Assembly: GCF_963676685.1 (NCBI RefSeq)
Contig: NC_092355.1
Coordinates: 67,339,006-67,403,005 of the forward strand
Source: Mytilus edulis
Taxonomy: Eukaryota; Mollusca; Bivalvia; Mytilida; Mytilidae
Direction of reading: 5' to 3'
DNA: 64,000 bases
A model generated the notes under the pieces. That model was not told the origin of the DNA. It worked only from the letters and a program-made list of their open reading frames with translations, and ran no database searches. Every line of letters starts with the position of its first letter. The stretch's first letter is position 1. Of the stretch, positions 34,676 through 46,630 are shown piece by piece. The position numbers were made by a program, and so were the translations under genes.

Positions 34676-36120
34676 TCACCAACGTCAGTTAGGCAAGACA
34701 TATACTAAAGTCATCAGAATCCAACCAGTGTCTTTGCATTAATGTTTTGATAGATTTTGATTTTGAAAACTGTTTTTCTCTACCTACTACAAACCGGATT
34801 TTTTTAAGTAATCATTTCAATAGGTATCTGCATGTTATGCTTAGTTAACGATCGGAATAAAGGGCGGGACAAAGTGTTTATTGAGTTTGATAGGGAGATT
34901 AGTTTTACTTTGTTACATGCAACATACAGATGGACCCGTTCGAGAGCTGTTGTAAGAGGTCAAAACATTCAAAATCGTGGCAATGTCCCTACAAGGGGAA
35001 TCGAATTTAACTTCTTCATTTGAACTGAACATGACTCGGTTTTCAAACACCACCTGCAGCAGAACTTACGTCCAATCTTGAGAATAGGGTTTAATGCAAG
35101 ATGAAAGAAGCTGACATTATTTCTTTACCCCATTATTTCTTTCGACTAAACACAGTTTGTCTTAAAATGACAATTTTGTAGGTCTTTCTTAGTTGATTTT
35201 ATTCGAAAAGATGACAATACTATAATTATGTTTTACATCATTAACATTAAAAAAGAGAAACGGAATATACTGAAGATACAAAACTGTAAATTAAAACTCA
35301 TAAGTCGAAAACAAACTGAAAATGCAATGGGGAAAAATGAAATAGACAAATCGAGAAGCAACAGTTTACAAAAAAAAGTGTAGATGTTCATTAACTGCGG
35401 ATAATTGTATATTGACGAGTTTACAAAAATAATAAAGAGGCATAAGGCAACTCTCCGCTAGAATGCCATATACGATAACAACTATAGGTTATCATATGGC
35501 CTTTTACTATGAACAAAACACATACTGCAAAATCAGCAATAAAAGGACCCGAAATAACTAATGTAAAACAATGCAATCGAGAAACTAGATCGTTTTTAAT
35601 CACATTAATCAAATTAACTATTTTATTTTACTCCATGTTTTGACCTGCACAGGAAACTGGTATCTTGACTTGTTAATAGTCTTTATGATAAGCTCTCCCG
35701 TATTCTCTAATTGTCTTAAAACTGTTTGGAAAGAAAAACTGATGTAACGTAAATTAAATAATTTAAATTTATAGATATTTGTAGGTGATGCAAGATGTCA
35801 ATGTGAATATGGTTGACGAAGAAGAGAAAATAAAAAAAAATATAAAAGTTTCTTATCTATATATTTTATATGTTAGTTTGTTTTCTATGTAACACTTTTT
35901 CAGGTGTATGTACGAATAATTACATTAGATGTATGTTTCATTATAATACGTTATTTTGATTGGCTAACTGCACATCACGTGTTATGCCTTAATCAATTGC
36001 ATCACACAATAAAATATATCATTCATGATGACACGAGGTCCAAAAATAAAGTGCACAGGTGAATAAATAAAAACTTGATAAAAATCGTGCTTTCATGATC
36101 CTAGCTAATAAATGTAATTA
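34676..36120. other. Intergenic, mostly unrecognised
   Basis: A reverse family A fragment lies at about 35430-35610 (GGCAACTCTCCGCTAGAATG, CAACTATAGGTTATCATATG). The stretch at about 35940-36060 (ATTTTGATTGGCTAACTGCA, CACATCACGTG) has the look of another dispersed repeat. No gene is seen. Confidence 0.4.
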
Positions 36121-36121
36121 T

Positions 36122-36280
36122 AAGTATTGAATGCTTCTTTTTGTAACTTTATAGGGTAGTAAAAGCGTTGACCGTGCGCATATTTTTAGAATGAAGCGCT
36201 TCTGCGCATCATACAAAATGTACTTCGGTAAACGCTTTTACAACCCTATAAAGTTACAAAAAGAAGCATTCAATTCTTAA
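36122..36280. repeat. Foldback repeat, 159 bp
   Basis: GAATGCTTCTTTTTGTAACT, TTATAGGGTAGTAAAAGCGT face ACGCTTTTACAACCCTATAA and AGTTACAAAAAGAAGCATTC almost perfectly over about 45 bp, around a CGCTTCTGCGCAT centre. It is non-coding and MITE-like. Confidence 0.8.
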
Positions 36281-36499
36281 ATAAAATTGTGTAAAATACT
36301 TATGAGACAGCAACATAAAATAGGTTAACAAAAGTCAAACATACCATTACAACTTTGATAATATTTGCCCAAATGAAAAAAAAAAGAAATGTAAATGTCG
36401 TCATTTAAACATGTTTAAAGGCAAACACTTCTATTATTATATAGCTATATATAGAGTCGTCTGACAATTTTCAACTATGTTTATCTTTCTGTAGATCTT

Positions 36500-37335
36500 G
36501 TCTTGCTGATCGTTGTTGCTGTTTTTCGTTTTTCAGTACCCAACAATACATTATTATAGTGAAGGTATCGACTCACAATTCCGGCTGTATTTCCTAATTC
36601 GTAAATATTTTCAACTGAATTTTTCCCATTGCAGTTATTATCTATCAATCGAACCTGACTATGCTGTATGGAATTTGCCCCTTGTAAAATACCATACAGA
36701 GACTTATAGTTGTTAATTTCTGTTTCATTCGGTATCTAGTGGAGAGTTGTCTCATTTAAAACAATAATACCTCATCTTTCTTTTATGTGTCGCATTGATC
36801 AAAAATAGGACAGGTGCTGAAATTAAAGATTTCCTGTAAATCAACGTATTTCTTGATAATTTACTTCACGTTCATCCATTTCTAGTGCGTAGATTTAATT
36901 TCGGGATGTTCAAATGTACTTGAAGAGGTAAGACGAGGAAAAATCCAACTTTTAAATTTTCACAACGATTTATATTGGCGTAATTTTTCTTCTCGCGAAA
37001 GTCGCGAAAAGAAGGTGTTCGTGAACATATGATACACGGAAACAAACGACAATCACTGAAATACAAGCTACTGATTTGGGACAGAAACATACATGCAGCG
37101 GACGCCCAACACTCCCCAAACCTGGGACAGTGGCGTAACATTGCAACAAAAGAACAAACTAAAAGCATATAAATCAGTTGAAAAAGACTTAACTCATCAG
37201 ATGGATAGATATAGAACTGCATCGAAAAAAACGCAGACAACGACGTTGGAAGATTTTCACGACCTTGACTGGCTATACAGCTCTTGCATGGTCGGTAAAA
37301 AAACACAGAGTGGGCATGGATTAGATTGTGTCCTC
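36500..37335. repeat. Family A fragments, both orientations
   Basis: A forward fragment (about 36500-36775) ends TAGTTGTTAATTTC and AGAGTTGTCTCATTT; a reverse fragment (about 37040-37335) includes AACCTGGGACAGTGGCGTAA and CTTAACTCATCAGATGG. The 144-codon frame on the - strand at 36872-37306 is formed by the repeat. Confidence 0.6.
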
Positions 37336-37924
37336 CAAGTGAAGTAATACAAAGGTCATTACAAAGTTTTATTATACTTGAATTCTAATTAAAATATGAA
37401 GGATTGATGAGAAATTGATTAATATACAAATGTAAACAAACAAATAATGGATGGAAGTGAATATAGAGAAATTTAAGTTCTTAGAAATTCCCAGCAAATG
37501 GTAATGACAATTAAAGAATAACAATAAGAAGGAAGTGTAAAATCAAATCTGACGAACTTAACTATATTTATTAGGTCAGCAAAGAAGGCAATAGAAAATA
37601 AATAATGTCCACTGCCATGAAATACTGTCTCCTAAGTAGGCAGCATTTTACAGCAACTTTTGTAGTAAATGTTACTAAATTGTGTCCTCCAAGAAAAAAT
37701 AAAAGTGTACAGCATCTGTTACTTATTTGAGTTTGAATTATACATGTATTATATTATAAAATATATAAATATGAAGATAAGGATGGTATGAGGGCCAATG
37801 AGACAGCTATATGTCAAAGTAACAATTAATTAAATTTTGCAATTAGAGTTAAAACATTCAGTAATAACAAGGTAATTGATATCATTTAAAACTTTAATCA
37901 TATCAAAAAATGCCTTTGCGTACA

Positions 37925-38104
37925 CAATGTCCTGTGAAAAAAATGTCCACCGGGACAATATTATGGTAGTGAATGGACACTTTTTCATACCTGAGGACAT
38001 ATTTTCATAGAACACGTCCAGGACAGATCTAAATATTATTGTCCTTGGACAGTATTTACTATGAAAATGTGTCCGGTGGACCTTTTTTTCATTGGGGACA
38101 TTAT
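37925..38104. repeat. Foldback repeat with GTCCACCGG arms
   Basis: AATGTCCTGTGAAAAAAATG and TCCACCGGGACA face TGTCCGGTGGACC and TTTTTTTCATTGGGGACATT, with GGACA words in between (for example TGGACAC and GAGGACATATTTTCATAG facing CTATGAAAATGTGTCC). The unit is about 180 bp, and the frame on the - strand here is incidental. Confidence 0.7.
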
Positions 38105-38484
38105 TGAATCCTACATCTACTTTTAAACGCAAAAACGTATCGCGTCTTTTAGCGCTAATACATAAATGTCCTAAATGACATGAAAAACGTTTACGGCAAT
38201 TCTATGAGGGTGGACACAGTTGAGGAAGTGGTCATTTATCATCATTAGTTTGTTCAATGACGGTTGTTATTACTCGATTTATTTCACTTGACTGGACGGA
38301 GTTTAACCGATTCGCTCACAATAAACCAGTCCATCTATAGAAAGGTGTTTTAAGATAAACTCATCAATGAAGTGTCCAGTCATTGTTTTGTAAATTCCTT
38401 TGGTGACACTGATAAGTGATTAGAAATCATGCAGTAATACTTATAACGGCAATCATCCTTATCACACACATTTTCAATTAGACT

Positions 38485-38610
38485 GTCCTTAATAGTTATC
38501 CCACAAGGACGCGGTGTGTCAGTGTAAGATCACCCCGATGGCCGGAGGCCAGAGGGTGATCTAACACTGACACACCAAGTCCGAATGGGATAACTATTTT
38601 ACATCCCAGC
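38485..38610. repeat. Foldback repeat with GGTGTGTCAGTGT arms
   Basis: TAGTTATCCCAC, GGTGTGTCAGTGTAAGATCA and CCCCGATGG face CCAGAGGGTGATCTAACACT, GACACACC and GGGATAACTA around a GGCCGGAGGCC centre. It is GC-rich against its surroundings. Confidence 0.75.
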
Positions 38611-39012
38611 TGTTTTTGAATAGACGGAAAACCATTTACAATTCATAACATCTTTTTTTAGAATGCCACACAACCGTTATAATATATTTTATATATTACT
38701 ATATAACGTATACCCTTAATGACCCTCAAACACGACGAGTAGATATCAAATAATGTAAACTCGCCCCACTTGCCAATCGGTCCACACTATATCGCCACTT
38801 TATAAAAAAAACCGCCCCACTCTTGTTTACCGACTCGCTCCACTTTTGAAAAAGTGTAAAATCAAATTGAACAGTCAGTCTGAAAACTCACTTATTCATG
38901 TTATTAACGAAAAAGGTTTAAACCCCACTGAATAAAGGTTTGACAACTCGCCCCACTTATAAAAAGATCTTGCTTCCTTTAAGTATGTCAAATTACTATT
39001 AATTCGTATCCA

Positions 39013-39085
39013 GTCGTCCTGGTTTAGTAGTATGTGTCGTGGCTTGATATGCTGAAGGTCTTGAGTTCGAATCTCAGCATATACA
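39013..39085 (+). tRNA. tRNA-like sequence: decayed tRNA or SINE head
   Basis: A Pol III box A-like TGGTTTAGTAG (39020-39030) and box B-like GAGTTCGAATC (39063-39073) lie 43 nt apart, and the T arm folds as TTGAG-TTCGAAT-CTCAG. The acceptor arms do not pair (GTCGTCC against CATATAC) and no good anticodon stem forms, so it is not a functional tRNA. It is more likely a tRNA-derived SINE head or pseudogene. Confidence 0.35.
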
Positions 39086-40156
39086 TGTACATTGGATTTT
39101 TTCTACGTGAATTTTGATAGATAGTCTTTTCCGTATAAATGTAATTAATTATAAGTTTTATAGTGGATTTGACATTCCCGCCAAAATGTTACAGAACAAA
39201 AGAAAGCATGCATAACAAAGAAACTTAAACTTGAGTGATCTGGTAGGAATGATCCGGCTCAGATCAACCCTGTTAGAACAAAGGAGCTGGGATGTAATTA
39301 TGCAAATTAAAACATAAGATCCGCCCGATCAGTTGAAATGACATTGGTAATAACGATTATCAAAATTGCAAAACTAATCTGTAACATATTAGTTAACTTT
39401 TGACTGAAATATGACGATTGTCCAGTTGCAAGTATTTCATACTTATTTAGAGCGAACATACAATTAATTTTAGTACAGTTGAATAAATCGTTTACTTAAA
39501 TGAAATATTTTGTACTAATAAACTTCAATGATGATTTTTATATCACCGAATATTGCACGGCAAACTTTTAGCAGAATTGACATCCCCTTTTTTCAACAGT
39601 TCTTGTATTTTAAAAGCTCTTCAAATAAAACCTGGTTAGCCTTCAAATTAAGGTTACGAGCAATACTAAATACACACGAACAATAGACATAACGTCCAGT
39701 GCAAAATATTTCTGGTTCTATAATCATACTGGGAATTTAGATTTGACCTAAATGTTTACAGTTATTCGGGATTACACTAGATGGGAATTGTATCTAAAAG
39801 ATTTAAGAGTGAGTAAAGACTGATTTTTTATGACTTCAGTAACAAACTACTTTATTCTCCGTAATGCAATAGAGGCCGTTTTAGATACAAATTACTGAAA
39901 TTGAAAAAATATTGGCTTCCACAATGTAACTGATGGCACAATGGAAGAGTGAAAGCTACAAAGGTTTTTATGCAAATAGAATAAGACAGTCATCTACACG
40001 AGGTACATGTATCTGATTTAATACCTACAATTTAACTGAGCATGCATGGCTGCATTCATTTACATCCAACATATATAGCCGAACGGACACTTTTACCCGG
40101 AATGGACTGCCTAAGTGATTCATTCCTATTTTTGTTTTTATTGAAATAGTAAAATG

Positions 40157-40209
40157 AGTATACGCTGGGACTACTTTATTATCTAAGTATAGTAGTCCCA
40201 GGTATACGT
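40157..40209. repeat. GTATAC-ended hairpin
   Basis: GTATACGCTGGGACTACTTT faces AGTAGTCCCAGGTATAC. It is a relative of the hairpin at 10496-10552, about 30 kb away. Confidence 0.65.
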
Positions 40210-41384
40210 TAGGCAAAAAAAAAAACAATTACCAAATAACCAACGTATTTACAATATTGAGACGAATGATAGTTCCATTAAAATAAAAAAAGAAAGCTTG
40301 GACATGTTTGGGGAATTGGACACGTTTCTAGGAGTTTATACAAATGACACGCTGTGAAGCCCTTTTCATTTGGACATATTTTGCAGAAAACTGTTCAGTG
40401 ACGTTATGTGGACACGTTTTTGTGGAATCGAACACGTTTGTAGGGACGGACACGTTTCTGAGTGTTACATATATACTGAAATAGAGGCGAAAGATACCAA
40501 ATAGCCCTTCAAACTAATCAGTAAATTTACTGACGAGTCAAAGACAAATGGAAGTAGGGACAATGAGACAAATATCTTTACCCAAAACAAAACATAGAAA
40601 CTAAAGACTAATCAACACGACCCCACTCCCATAAAAACCGGGTGTGAACAGGTGCTCTGGAAGGGGAACCTTTGCGTGAGTGTCCCAGACAAAATGATAC
40701 AGACTGAGTACGGTAAAATTTATGATCCGAACCATTCCAAAATGTTTAGCTATATATTGTATGAGAGATTGGTACCTGATCCCAGGGGGTAAACCCACAG
40801 TTACATGGCAAGGTAATTCAATACCGGAATATAAACTTTGTTTTGGCAAAACTTTAAATTATATAACATTAAAGATCAAAGATCAATGTCAAGGCATTTC
40901 ATAATGGTATACAGCGTTATAGAATCTAATATATTAAAACTATGTTTAATATATAAGAAAAAAACAAGACTTTACCCTGCTACCGGTACGTATAAAAAAA
41001 TCAAATACGTAGTCTATAGTTGATCCATGGGAGGAGACGCCCTAATAAACCGGTTTAAACATTTATGGTCTTGATCATGTTAATGCTTCTATAACTTATA
41101 CTAGAACACCTGAGATTCTAAGATTCTATTTGAAGAAAGTTTCTTTTGAATCTTATGCGGTATCCGGTTGTCATATTTACAAAAAACTTTTGTATCGTGA
41201 TTCTCATATGGTTATTATTAGTTCCGGTGCAAAGGACACGTAGAGATCTAACTACACAGAACTTTTTATTGACTCTTTTTAAAAGGTCAATACAAATACT
41301 AAGGGATGTTGTAGCTTTCAGAAATTTGAGTCCTTAATTCTCCCCACCTTTGTGCTTTATTTAGCCTTTTTATAACTTTTTACT

Positions 41385-41430
41385 CGAGCATCATTGATGA
41401 ATCTTTTGTAGATGAAATTCACATCTGGCA
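41385..41430 (+). ncRNA. Decayed hammerhead-like motif
   Basis: TTGATGA (41394-41400) replaces the CTGATGA core; stem II is intact (ATCT, TTTGT, AGAT), GAAA is present at 41414-41417, and an ATC triplet ends at 41425. Stem III and stem I are weak, so it is probably inactive. The flank is of the same repeat type as 59400-59640. Confidence 0.4.
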
Positions 41431-42477
41431 TACAAAATACTAATCCTTGTATATCACAATGTATATCTATGATGAGTATATTTAGATATTGTTTTGTCAT
41501 AAATATTATCATGAAGGTAAAAAGTAAAATCACAAAAATACTGAACTTAGAGGAAAATCTAATCGGTAAGTCCATAATCACATGGTAAAATCAAATAACA
41601 AAACACATCAAAAATTGAGAAATTGAGCTTATATATGGGAATACCCGTTTTGTCATCTAATAATAAGCACAATTTTTTTTATGGTATTCTACTCGCTCTT
41701 TTGTTTGTGTTGGTTCTTTATCTTAGTATCTAGTTTGAAAGGTTTGTTACATAACAGATGCATTACTTTTCAACCCTGTAGTAAAAGCATTAAGTACATT
41801 TAACATTCATTTTTAATTATTTTTAACTCTAGCTTTGATCCATCTATCGAAAAATATTTATTACAAACATTATCTACCAATCAGAAGAGTACATGGCTTC
41901 ATTTGTATTCAGAAATCTCTCATCGAAATGGGCGGTCCCTTATTACGTATATTTATTTACTGAATTTACTCCTATATGACACATACACTACAAAACAATA
42001 AAAGACAGAAATGGCCTATATCTGTACTCGACCAGTTTGCATTGGTCTGAAATTTACTTGAAAATACTCTACTGTAATCTGAATCATATCTAACAGTCTG
42101 AACTTGTACACGACGAATACTTAACCAATTCATACGCGTCTGAATCATGCTCGACCTAGTCTGAACCATACTCGACATAGTCTGAACCATACATTTTTTA
42201 CTTGAACTAAAGTGAACCACACTCCACCATTAAAAATGTATTCAATATAGTAAATCAAAATTTCATAAAAAAACACAATATAACTTCAACACCATATTCA
42301 TCATTGTCAATATCACCTTTGAAATTAGATTAAAAAAAAACAAACTGATAAAATAATCTCAAAACTGAATTGTGAATTATATTTTCAATGTTATTCAATT
42401 TTTATTTTAATGTTTTAGATAATACTATAATGGTTACTGGACAATTTTTACTATTAAATTAAGCCTATAAAAAGAAG

Positions 42478-42910
42478 ATGTGATATGATTGTCAAAGAGA
42501 CAACTCTCCATAAGAGACCACAGACATTAACAACTATAGGTCACCATACGGCCTTCAACAATGAGCAATGCTAATACCTAATAATCAGTTATAAATGGCC
42601 CTGAATTGATAAATGTAAAACAGTTCAAACGATAAAACTTATAGTCTAATTTGTGTACAAAAAATAACAAAAAAACAAATATGTTACACATCAACAAACG
42701 CCAACCACTGAATTACAGGCACCTGACTTGGGCAAGCATATACATACAGAATTTGGCGGGGTTAAACAAGTTAACGGATCCCAACCCTTCCATAACCTGT
42801 GACAGTGGTGTAACAGTACATGCACAACATAAGAACGAACTATGAAAATCAGTTAAAAAAGGCTGAACACATCAGATAGATACAAAAAGAAATACATCTA
42901 ACAAAAACAC
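42478..42910 (-). repeat. Dispersed repeat family A, near-complete reverse copy
   Basis: Reads GATGTGATATGATTGTCAAA, GACAACTCTCCATAAGAG, CAACTATAGGTCACCATACG, GCCTTCAACAATGAGCAATG and later AACACATCAGATAG in the reverse order of the 4595-5015 copy. Confidence 0.8.
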
Positions 42911-43317
42911 AGAGTGGACGTGGCAGGGTACTTGTATATCCCAATAGCAAAAAGACATTGAGTACTGATCTGAGAGTATTCAGAGTTACTGGTAGTAAGT
43001 TCAAAGCCATTCACAGCTAATAAATAAAATCATACATCAAAGACTAAATTATCAATCCGCACACATTCAAAATCCATAAGATTAAATATAAAGACGTCAT
43101 CAACAGTCAGAGAAAACACATGAACTTGTGCAATGCCAAGATATAGGTATCGACAGTTTGTAGATCCATGAATGTGTATATGCATTTAACAATATTATTT
43201 AGTTCGTTTTTAATTTAATGGAAACAAAATCAATACTGATACCGATAAAAACAAAATTCAATGATCTAATTACAGTGTTGAATTGGTAACCTTTTAGAAT
43301 AATTAGATATACATAAT

Positions 43318-43665
43318 ATTATGAGATGTGATATGAGTGCCAATGAGACAGCTCTCCATCTAAGTAACAATTTATAAAAGTAAACAATAATAGGGCAAGG
43401 TACGGCCTTCAACACGGAGCTTGGTTCACACCGAACAGCAAACTCTATAGGGCCCAAAAAATTACTAGTGTAAAACCATTCAAACGGGAAAACCAACGGT
43501 GAATCTATATAAAAACGAGAAACAAGACTTATGAGCCACATAAACAAACGACAACCACTGAACATCTAATTCCGGACTTAGGACAAGTGCACACAATTGC
43601 GACGGGATTAAACGTTTTATGGTACTAAACCTTCTCCCTTTTCCGAAATAATAGTATAACATCAC
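43318..43665 (-). repeat. Dispersed repeat family A, reverse copy
   Basis: Contains GATGTGATATGAGTGCCAAT, GAGACAGCTCTCCATCTAAG, TACGGCCTTCAACACGGAGC and AACGACAACCACTGAA. The 99- and 88-codon frames on the - strand here belong to the repeat. Confidence 0.75.
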
Positions 43666-44253
43666 AACATAATAAGACACACTATAAAATATCAATTGGA
43701 ATGACATAACTGAATGAAAAAACGTAGTTTCACAAATTACACACAATGAACGAAAAAATTTGATCTGTGATAAAATGTAATTATATTTTTAATAAAAACA
43801 AGGGATGCTTAAAGTTAAAGTATAAAACCGCTGTGAAATATTAAACAATTTTAGAAAAACATGAAAAAATTACGTAATATCATACTCAGAAAAATAAACA
43901 TAATTTTGTTGTTAAGTATACTTCTTCTTCTGTCTATATAATCTTTGGTTTAGGAATACCAAAAGGTTTCTTGTATGTCAATAAAACTAATCTAAAACTT
44001 TGTGCATGTGGGATGAATATAAAACTGTACAATGAGTGCTCGATAAAAAGAAAGCCCTTTTTACTGAATTACTTATATGTTGAATTGAAAAGGCCTTGCA
44101 ATTTAAGATTACTATAATAGTAGTTTAGAGTATTTTCAATGACAAGGATAAAGGGCAAGTACAAATCATTACAGTCGAGTACTGTTAAGAATGGAGTCTT
44201 GTAATTTTCAGACCAATTCAGACTGGTTAAGTATATTAAGTACAGTAAAGATG

Positions 44254-45734
44254 CACTGGGGTAAAGCTGATAACCGAAGCTGCATTCACGGTCATCCCAA
44301 GATGTCGGATGAAAAATTAGGTCAGTATTTGTATTGTCTGTTTAAGTGTTTCTATATCATTTTATTTACAAAGCATACATTGGTACGATGTAAAGTAATA
44401 GAAAATTCACACGGAAATCAGAAATTACTACCTAGAAATGTGTATTAAACAGGAAATTAGATTTGAAAAAATGGCTAAGATGACCGTAAATCATAATCGA
44501 GATGACCGTAACAGGATCAGCGATTCATAACAGTGGTGACCGTAATTGGTTAAAAGATGACCGTAATTTGTAAAGGATGACCATATCTTTTAAAGGATGA
44601 CCGTCTATTCCAAGAAATATCCATAGCTTTTCGATGAGTTTGCCTCAATACGGGCTCGGTTAGTGGGTATAAATATATTTACTCAATTTCTTTTTACTGT
44701 TTGCCGTATTTTGAGTAGTCCATACCGAATAGTCAGCTATAAAAGGCCCCTAAATAACAATGTAAAACAATTCAAAAGAGAAAACTAACGACCTAATGAA
44801 GTTCATTTTTTAATTCCGTTTGACACCCTTCTTCTACATAATCCCTACTGACTTTCGAGGAACATCTTTTGAATCATATTGTTTGATCTTTTAAATTAAT
44901 ATTTGGCGTACAACCGAAATGTACAGACTGATATGCAGAATGACCTGTGTTTTCATTCAAAACATTCTTTCTAAAACTAAATGCTTGAAGACAAACATGA
45001 TTGTCTATAGTGTATATCAAAATGGTGTCTACATTATATGACGTGAATTTGCAGATGGTATAATGAAAAGTAAGACATGTACTTATCTGAAATAAAGAGC
45101 ACTTGCAATGGTTGTTGAAACGTTATAATGTCATCGGGTGCAACATGCTTTGGCATCTTTTAAAAGGTGTATTTATTATATGATGTTAATAGTAATCCAA
45201 GAAATAAAAAAAAAATCTTTTGTACTTGGAGGCTACATATTGTGAACTATGTATTTTTTCTTCTACCTATAGGATAATGCAGTTTCATACATTCGTTTTA
45301 TTCCAACACGATTTACTATTTGATACAAAAAAGTTAATACCAATACGGATATTTCTTAGAATTGATGGTCATCCTTTAAATGTTACGGTAATTTGTAATG
45401 AATTACGGTCATCCTTGACAAATTACGGTCATCTATTTACCAATCACGATCATCCTTGTTATATGTTACGGTCATCTTGAAAATATTTTAATCACGATTT
45501 ACGGTCATCTTACCGATTTTTAAAATTTCCAATTTCCTGTTTCATACACATTTCTCGGTAGTAATTTGAGATTTCCGTGTGAATTTTTATAAATCTACAT
45601 CTTACCAATGAATGCTTTGTAAAGAAAATGATATAGAAACACTTAAACAGACAATACAAATACTGACCTAATTTTTCATCCGACATCTTGGGATGACCGT
45701 GAATGCAGTTACGGTCATCAGCTTTACATCAGTG
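44254..45734. mobile_element. 1.48-kb foldback element with GATGACCGT arrays
   Basis: Termini are CACTG...CAGTG. The left arm reads GTAAAGCTGATAACCG, CATTCACGGTCATCCCAAGA, TGTCGGATGAAAAATTAGGT and beyond; the right arm gives the same in reverse for about 300 bp or more. A perfect 6-bp direct repeat AAGATG flanks it (44248-44253, 45735-45740). Both arms contain six or more tandem GATGACCGTAA words. The frames inside are too short to be a transposase. CACTG ends occur in CMC and Transib-type elements; the 6-bp duplication does not fit the commonest classes, so the superfamily is open. Confidence 0.85.
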
Positions 45735-45791
45735 AAGATGTAAGCCATATCAGACTTTTGTTTGTTTCTAGTGATATATGAGGTGAAGTTA

Positions 45792-46630
45792 TTAAGAAAA
45801 TAATCCCGTAAGGAAACCAACAACACTACCAATCACAGTTCCCACGGGACCGAGAGCTACACTACCAGAACACCCACCAATAAACGAGGTTTTGACACCT
45901 TCCCATAACTTAGATAAGATAGCCATGTCGTTGGCGTTTATTTCGTTACGGATGTCTCTACGCTTCTTTCCATTATTCGCCATTATCCTCACAAGTTCTT
46001 TTTCAGCAGCTTTAAACATTTCGTTAGTATAAAATGATGCATCGGTTTGATTTACTTTGGCTTGTATCAAACTAAGCAATTCTTTGACTTGTTTCTGCTT
46101 TGTTGTGTCATCTGCTCTGTTATCAAAAGCAATGCAACGATTTCCACACTTTTGCAAAACTGTCTTTAAATTGTCTGGAACTGTTTGAAGAAAATGTTCA
46201 AAGGATATACCACCTTCTATCAGGTCATCTGCTCTGGTAAAGAGAACAATGATATAATTCCATATATTTTCTCCGAAAATACTAACGAACAGGTCGACCG
46301 TTTCCTGTTCTTCCTTTGTAAAGCGACCAACACTTACAACAAGAATGAATGCGTGAGGACCTGGGGACGTGAGATAAATACATTTAACTATTTCCTGTAT
46401 GACCCTTTTATTTGACATTCCCGGATCAAAGAGACCAGGGGTATCTACCACTAGAATATTCTTCCCGTCCTGCATTGCATCGCCTTGTTCACAGCGCTTT
46501 GTAACCCCAGCAGCACCTGGTGATGATTTAAAGTGTTTTTTGCCAAGAATAGTGTTGCCAGTGGCACTTTTACCCGCTCCCGTTCTTCCAAGTAATACAA
46601 TTCTTGTTTCATTAATGGTAATATTGTCGT
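45792..46630 (-). CDS. GIMAP exon 2 (GTPase domain and C-terminal anchor)
   Basis: Preceded on its strand by ATATTTTATATTTCAG. It contains the whole AIG1 domain and ends in a TAA stop shortly after GFLTGLFS. Confidence 0.9.

Noticed and set aside
36872-37306. 144-codon open frame on the - strand
   Set aside because: It lies across a reverse family A fragment and has no domain pattern; the same repeat words elsewhere are interrupted by stops.
39013-39085. Functional tRNA gene
   Set aside because: The acceptor arms do not pair and no proper anticodon stem-loop forms.
43266-43746. Two frames of 88-99 codons on the - strand
   Set aside because: Both are contained in a reverse family A repeat copy.
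45220-45480. 86-codon frame on the + strand
   Set aside because: It is in the right arm of the foldback element and translates the tandem GATGACCGT words.
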